Shown here: positions 59,225-64,000 of the stretch, one piece after another
Numbering within the stretch: the stretch's first letter is position 1
How the letters are laid out: every line of letters begins with the position of its first letter
Source of the DNA: Gnetum montanum
Taxonomy: Eukaryota > Streptophyta > Gnetopsida > Gnetales > Gnetaceae
Length of the DNA: 64,000 bases
Direction of reading: 5' to 3'
Assembly (NCBI GenBank): GCA_015680685.1
Contig: MNCI01009594.1
Coordinates: 500,143 to 564,142 of the forward strand
Position numbers and translations under genes: made by a program
Notes under the pieces: generated by a model
Databases searched by the model: none
Seen by the model: the letters and a program-made list of their open reading frames with translations, nothing else
Told to the model about the DNA's origin: nothing

Positions 59225-61820
59225 ATGTCTCCTTCTTCATACAAAAGCGCCTCACCGCCTAGGTTTGAAACAGGAAATAGTCGATAGTGTAATACACATG
59301 ACGTTGATCCACCAATCCCTCAACAAGTTCAAGTGGTATATATTCATCCTAATGAGTATATATCAAACTTCACATTTATCCTCCATCAAGACAAATAATT
59401 ATGTTGGTGAGACTTAGAAGGTAACATAGCGTTACCTCCTAATTGTTTAGTCCCAAGCATGCTTCTTCATGAACTCACATGAATTGGCATGCCACACTTA
59501 CATGCAAGATACATTGTGCAAGACCATGACTTGAGAGAATACTATTCCATAGAGGCACAACGTCAAAGGAACTTGCAATAGGAGAGACATCATAAGTCTT
59601 TGAAGGGTAAGTGGTCATAGGATGATCCACATGTCTTAAGCAAAAATGAGGGTGGTGAACCTACCTTAGGCAGTTGCCCACACAACAATGTTCCTCCCCT
59701 TGAATTTGGCCAAGGGGTTGTGTATCAGAACCTTCATTCCACTATTCATAACCGAGGTTCTAGTACCCAAAGATACAAAGGGTCCGAAAAAGGGATACAA
59801 ACTCATGATAAAGGTGGATATTCGGATAGTAATCGCAATCAGGGCCGATACAATAGAAGAGAAGGTAGCAGACACCATCATGCTGATGGTTCTCCTTCTT
59901 CTTCACCTTCATCATCTCCTTCATCCTCTCCTTCAATATCTAGATGTGATCACAAAGAAAAAGACCATGGGGATAAAGGTAGGCAAAGTGGAAGTCACAA
60001 ATGAAACAGCCAAGAAAGGGAACAAGGACACTCTAGACAGTCATGACATAGAAGAAGGGAGAGTAGGGAACAATGTAGGCATCATATATGCCATTAACAA
60101 GACAATCACAACGAACCCCTCCTTGCTACTCAAAGTATGTTGGACATAACTAAGGCTATTAGAATTCCAACAAGGCATCAAAAAGATAGTAGGATCAAGA
60201 GATTAGATATGAACAACATCCCACGATTGAAGGGGGATACAACACTAATCCTCAGAACATAGAGAACAAATGGCAAAAACATTGATCCTTACTTACAAGC
60301 GTTCCATGATGCGTGTGCCTTTAAAAATGTAGAGAAAAAATGGCAAAAACTTAAGTTGTTCCTATGGACACTAGTTAAAGAAGCAGAAAGCTAGTACCAG
60401 TCCTTAAAACTGAAATCCATTCGTAGGTGGAGTACTATGTTAGAATTATTCAACGATAAGTACCAAACGTACTTCCAAGTGTCCAACTTGCAAAAGCAAA
60501 TCCAAGGCTGGAAACAAGGAGGACATGAACCCTTGGATGCTACCATGGTCCAATACTATGCACAGTTACATTATTTTCCTAGCCATGGTTATTTACAAAG
60601 GGATCAATTGCACCATCTCATAGATGGGCTTAGGCATGAAACGACAAGAACCCTTGGGACTTATGGCCAAGGAAGACTATCTGAGCTTAGGTTCCATCAA
60701 ATCCAAAGACTATTAGAGCAAGTTGCTAAGGAAGAAGGTGAGCTAGGAAAGAGAGAAAGTGTAGAAGAGTATAACCAAGAACCTTCCCTCTGGAAGAGAG
60801 GAGTAAGATTTTGTGAGGATAAAGAAGAGTCACCACTTGAAGAGATCATGAATAGGAAAATTTTGCCTATCCAAAATATGACATTAGAAGTTTTAGCAAA
60901 GGTAGACCAAATGTGGGATTTCCTAAACAATATATTTTAAACTATTCTTAAAATAGTAGAGTCTAGAGAGCAAGGTAATGATCACAAAAATAAAAAAGAA
61001 AAAAGAAAGAAATGAAACATGCAGGTAACAAGGGTAAGGGCAAATTTTTCATCATTGAAGAGGTTGTGGATTTAGAAATAGACAATGATAGTGGATGTGA
61101 AATATGTTAATGTGATCATCCTAAGGGATGTTTCCATATAATCTCATATCTATAGGAGTCTAGGTTGTATGCACTCAACCCACGATTGAACAAATGGCAA
61201 ACACCCTAAAGGTTACCTTACCCTCAAGCTAACCCAAGACAGTTCGACCAACCATTAACATATTATCCTAGTGGAAATCCACCATAATCAATTGAGCAAT
61301 ATCAATAGTGGTAGCACCCACAATCATGGGGAATGCCACCACCAAGGCAATAATATCCTTACCAACAACCTCACCCATATGGATATTATGTGCAGCAGCC
61401 AATCTCCCCACGTGGCTCTATTAGTCACATTACTCCCCAACCTCACTAATAAGCCCATGAGTATTATGGAACTCCCTCTTCTAGAGGTGATATTTTACAA
61501 GCATATCATCCTTCTCATCCAACCACATCTCTTCCACCAATAGCTCCACTACCACCTACTCCCACAATGTAAGGTAAAATCCCTACCCAACCACAACAAC
61601 GTAATGCCACAAGGCTGTTAACTCTCAACCTACTTTTGGTTCCAACAATCTCATAAAGAAAATACCTTTCTTTAGAACCAATAGTCCAACCAAGCCCTTG
61701 CAATCACAAGTGGCTGATTCCTTAGATGCCTTAGTACGAATCAAAACTTCAGAGCCCCCTTCAACCCAATCACCACACTCAACACATACGGTCATGCTAA
61801 CACATGCCATTACCAATTAG
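59225..61820 (+). pseudogene. Gag polyprotein of the nested Athila-like element
   Basis: One frame runs from ATG 59225 (MSPSSYKSASPPRFETGN) to about 61010. Order: HPNEYISNFTFILHQDK; a basic/Gln region; VYQNLHSTIHNRGSSTQRY; a Ser/Pro linker (SPSSSPSSSPSSSPS, 59889-59938); a helical core, clean from 60437 to 60940 (MLELFNDKYQTYFQVSNLQK, GYLQRDQLHHLIDGLRHE, LRFHQIQRLLEQVAKEEGEL). After a frame change near 61010 comes KGKGKFFIIEEVVDLE and a cysteine-containing CEIC...CDHPKGC stretch, then a Pro/Gln/Tyr-rich tail. In-frame stops replace Gln, Arg and Trp codons. A canonical CCHC knuckle is not visible. Confidence 0.82.
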
Positions 61821-61856
61821 ACCAAAGTTGGCCACCTTCCTAGGAAATTCTCTAAT

Positions 61857-62357
61857 CCTGGGAGTCCTCTGATATACTTACAAATCGTTGAAAATGCGTC
61901 ATACAACGCTGTTTTGGATTCAGGTTTTGGTGTTAACTTGATTTCTCAAGAAATGTACAATGCTTGGAACCTGTCTTCATTGAAAAAGATCAACATTCAT
62001 CTAAAGTTGGCCGACCAATCCATCACTGTCCCATTGGAACTAGTGGAAGACATTATTACCACTATTTGTGGGTTGTTGTACCTAGCTGACTTTCTAGTGA
62101 TTCAAGTAAACAACGGTAAGGGGGACATTCCAATCATAATGGGAAGAGCATGGCTAAGCACCATTGACACATGCCTAGGAATCCGTGATCTTTCCCTAGA
62201 AATATCAAAGGAAAATACATTCAGAAAGATCGAGAAGAAGAAAGTTCCATTCATCACATACAATGACATAGGATGCAATTGTGTGCAGAGGTCATGGTTT
62301 GTGCAAAGTTTATCATTGCCTACATGTAATCAGTGTGCACAAGTGATTAACATATAA
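61857..62357 (+). pseudogene. Retropepsin-like protease of the nested element
   Basis: Open to 62357. Starts NPGSPLIYLQIVENASYNAV, then VLDSGFGVNLISQEM with the catalytic DSG triad intact, LADQSITVPLELVEDI, GKGDIPIIMGRAWLSTID, and DLSLEISKENTFRKIEKKKV. The fold order (DSG loop, hydrophobic strands, IIMGRAWL near the end) is that of gypsy proteases, which process Gag-Pol in the particle. It is the best-preserved protease in the window and is free of internal stops. The domain is a segment of the gag-pol frame, not a separate gene. Confidence 0.85.
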
Positions 62358-62379
62358 AGATGTCTATATGTAGTAGCCA

Positions 62380-63440
62380 CACTACAAGAAGACATCCAGT
62401 GGTTGACAATTGATCAAGAAAGCAGTTCACTCATATACATGGAACCAACTAAGGGTTTGACTTGTGCTTACATCGATAACATAGACCCATTAGAGCAAGT
62501 CCACCACCAACTTCCAACTCTTAACCTTGAAAATATCAACTGGGGGAAGTTGTAAATCCTTGAGAAATTTAAGTAGGAGCCCCTTAAGTTGAAACCATTG
62601 CCCACAAGTATGAAATAAATGGAAAGCTAGTAATTATTAACGCTAAGCTTGCTCCACAACAAAAAAGAGAGACTACTGAAAGTGATAAATCGATGGTTGA
62701 AAGCCTTTGCTTGGTCATATCCCAAATTAACTAGAATAGATCCTAGGATATGCCAACATAGGATTTACACTGACCCCTCCATGAAGCCTCAAAGACAACC
62801 GCAGAGGTGATTGAATCCTAAGCTAAAGCAAGTAGTTAAGGAAGAAATCGAATAGCTTCTCAAGGCTGGGTTCATACACCCCATTGATAATAGCAATTGG
62901 GTTAGCCCCTTAGTTATTATTCCTAAAAAAGGAGGCAAATGTAGGGTGTGCATAGATTTTAGACTACTAAATATGACAACATCCAAAGATCACTTTCCAT
63001 TGTCGTTTGTCGACCAAGTCTTAGACACCATTGCAAGGCATCGCTATTACAGTTTTCTAGATGGATATCGTGGATATAACCAAATACAAATAACCATAGA
63101 AGACCAAGCTAAGACTATGTTCACCAATCCTTAGGGAACGTTCACATACAAACAGATGTGGTTTGCCTTGTGTAATGCCCTTGCAACATTTCAACGACTA
63201 GCTCTAAGCATATTCCAAAAGTAGATAGGGAATGGTGTGGAGGTCTTTATGGATGACTTCTCCACTTATGGAGCAAACTTTGATCAAGCCTTGGACCGAT
63301 TGGAGCAAGTGTTAAAAAGATGTATTGAAACCAATTTGAGGATCAACAAGCAAACAAGCCATTTGATGGTCCAAGAAGATGTAGTACTAGGACACAAAAT
63401 CTCACACACAAGGATAGAGGTAGATCCCTAGAAAATAAAA
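62380..63440 (+). pseudogene. Athila-like reverse transcriptase of the nested element
   Basis: Linker (EPTKGLTCAYIDNIDPLEQV, near 62440-62500), pre-RT SYPKLTRIDPRICQHRIYTD near 62720-62775, then RT: LKQVVKEEIE, AGFIHPIDNSNWVSPLVIIP, GGKCRVCIDFRLLNMTTSKD, HRYYSFLDGYRGYNQIQI. 63237-63431 carries VEVFMDDFSTYGANFDQALD and VLGHKISHTRIEVDP. The FMDD active site is intact. Stops at former Trp, Gln or Arg codons (for example after FTNP at 63133) and a pre-RT shift inactivate it. Confidence 0.87.
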
Positions 63441-64000
63441 ATTATCCAAGGAATTACCCATCAACTAAAAACTGTTAAAGATATTTAGTTATTCCTTGGA
63501 CATATTGGCTACTATAGGAGATTTATTGAGAAATTTTCAAAGGTTTCCAAACCATTGGTGGAATTAACGAAAAAGGACATACCTTTGGAGTGGACCAGGG
63601 AATGTGAATTAGCTTTCCAAACTCTAAAACAGAAGCTAGTAAAAACACACATTCTAAAAGCTCCTGACTAGTCCAAACTATTTCATATTATTACTAACAC
63701 ATCCAACTATACCTTAGGAGCCGTACTTACATAGTTAGATGACTAGAAGCATCCTTATTATATGCACTATGCAAGTAGAAGTATCGCTAGTTCACAACTT
63801 AACTACACTACCATAGAGAAAGAGTTAATGGTTGTAGTGTTTGCACTAGAAAATTTTAAACACTATGTATTAGGATATAAATTATATGTACATACAGATC
63901 ATAATTCAATCTAGTTTCTCATGAATAAGCCAATGGTAAGCCCTCGTATCATACAATAGTTTGTAATCTTACAAGAGTTCAATCTTATGATGATCGATCA
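63441..64000 (+). pseudogene. RNase H domain of the nested element, cut by window end
   Basis: Connection LFLGHIGYYRRFIEKFSKVS, then KPLVELTKKDIPLEWTRECE, TNTSNYTLGAVLT, ASSQLNYTTIEKELMVVVFA and FKHYVLGYKLYVHTDHNSI. The VHTDH catalytic Asp is retained. The last readable part is FVILQEFNLMMID at 63961-64000. Integrase should follow outside. Confidence 0.85.

Larger units (their letters stand above)
58164..64000 (+). mobile_element. Athila-like LTR retrotransposon, 5' part, nested
   Basis: 5' LTR 58164-59088, tRNA-Asp primer site 59090-59107, gag 59225 to about 61820, protease, RT and RNase H, running off the window end. It sits inside the minus-strand element at 55287-58163. The left five flanking bases are TAGGC (58159-58163). 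Frames are longer than in the other copies, which fits a younger insertion, yet stops are present throughout. Confidence 0.9.

Noticed and set aside
1-64000. CRISPR arrays, operons, phage or bacterial defence systems
   Set aside because: No regularly spaced identical repeats, no ribosome binding sites, no dense coding. All large repeats are LTRs or internal parts of plant retrotransposons.

Overview
This window reads as intergenic DNA from a large, repeat-rich plant nuclear genome. It is AT-rich and strongly CpG-depleted. Almost everything recognisable is a decayed LTR retrotransposon whose reading frames are broken mostly by the TGG/CAG/CGA-to-stop changes expected from cytosine deamination. 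The Athila/Tat (OTA) branch of Ty3/gypsy elements, tRNA-Asp primer sites and very long 3' regions fit a seed plant. A gymnosperm is my guess, not a demonstrated assignment. There is no bacterial gene organisation, CRISPR, rRNA or clear tRNA gene. One N at 45809 marks a draft-assembly join.

Layout. 1-515: gag fragment of an Athila-like element (+). 516-2880: decayed non-coding repeats. 2880-4210: Tat/Ogre-like RT-RNase H fragment (-). 5980-10500: 3' part of a Tat element (-), made of an integrase and a 3' non-coding region with a ~400-bp tandem repeat. 10628-22673: a 12-kb Athila-like element (+) with TSD ACATC, inserted into the tandem repeat of a second Tat copy. That copy resumes at 22674-25972 and also carries a ~930-bp solo-LTR-like insert (24413-25341). 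25973-29805: a copia-type element (-) with gag but no recognisable pol. 31100-37395: an older Athila-lineage element (-) with ORF3, integrase, RNase H and RT. 37396-38200: a distinct CpG-retaining segment with a perfect 64-bp tandem duplication. 38610-41388: a degraded hAT transposase (-) with a duplicated 3' end. 42537-52542: a complete 10-kb Athila-like element (-) with TSD TTGGT. 52548-55286: non-repeat-looking DNA with a candidate terminal exon. 55287-58163: 3' LTR and 3' end of another Athila-like element (-). 58164-64000: a younger-looking Athila-like element (+) nested in it and running off the window.

How the parts relate. The Athila-like copies share TGATGA-start LTRs of about 820-970 bp, a tRNA-Asp primer site, a gag with a Ser/Pro-rich linker, and pol in the order protease-RT-RNase H-integrase. 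Two members keep a third ORF downstream of pol; another (42537-52542) lacks it. The sequence upstream of the TATA box differs between the LTRs and is in each case a small array of short palindromic motifs, while the transcribed part of the LTR is conserved. No intact protein-coding gene was found.
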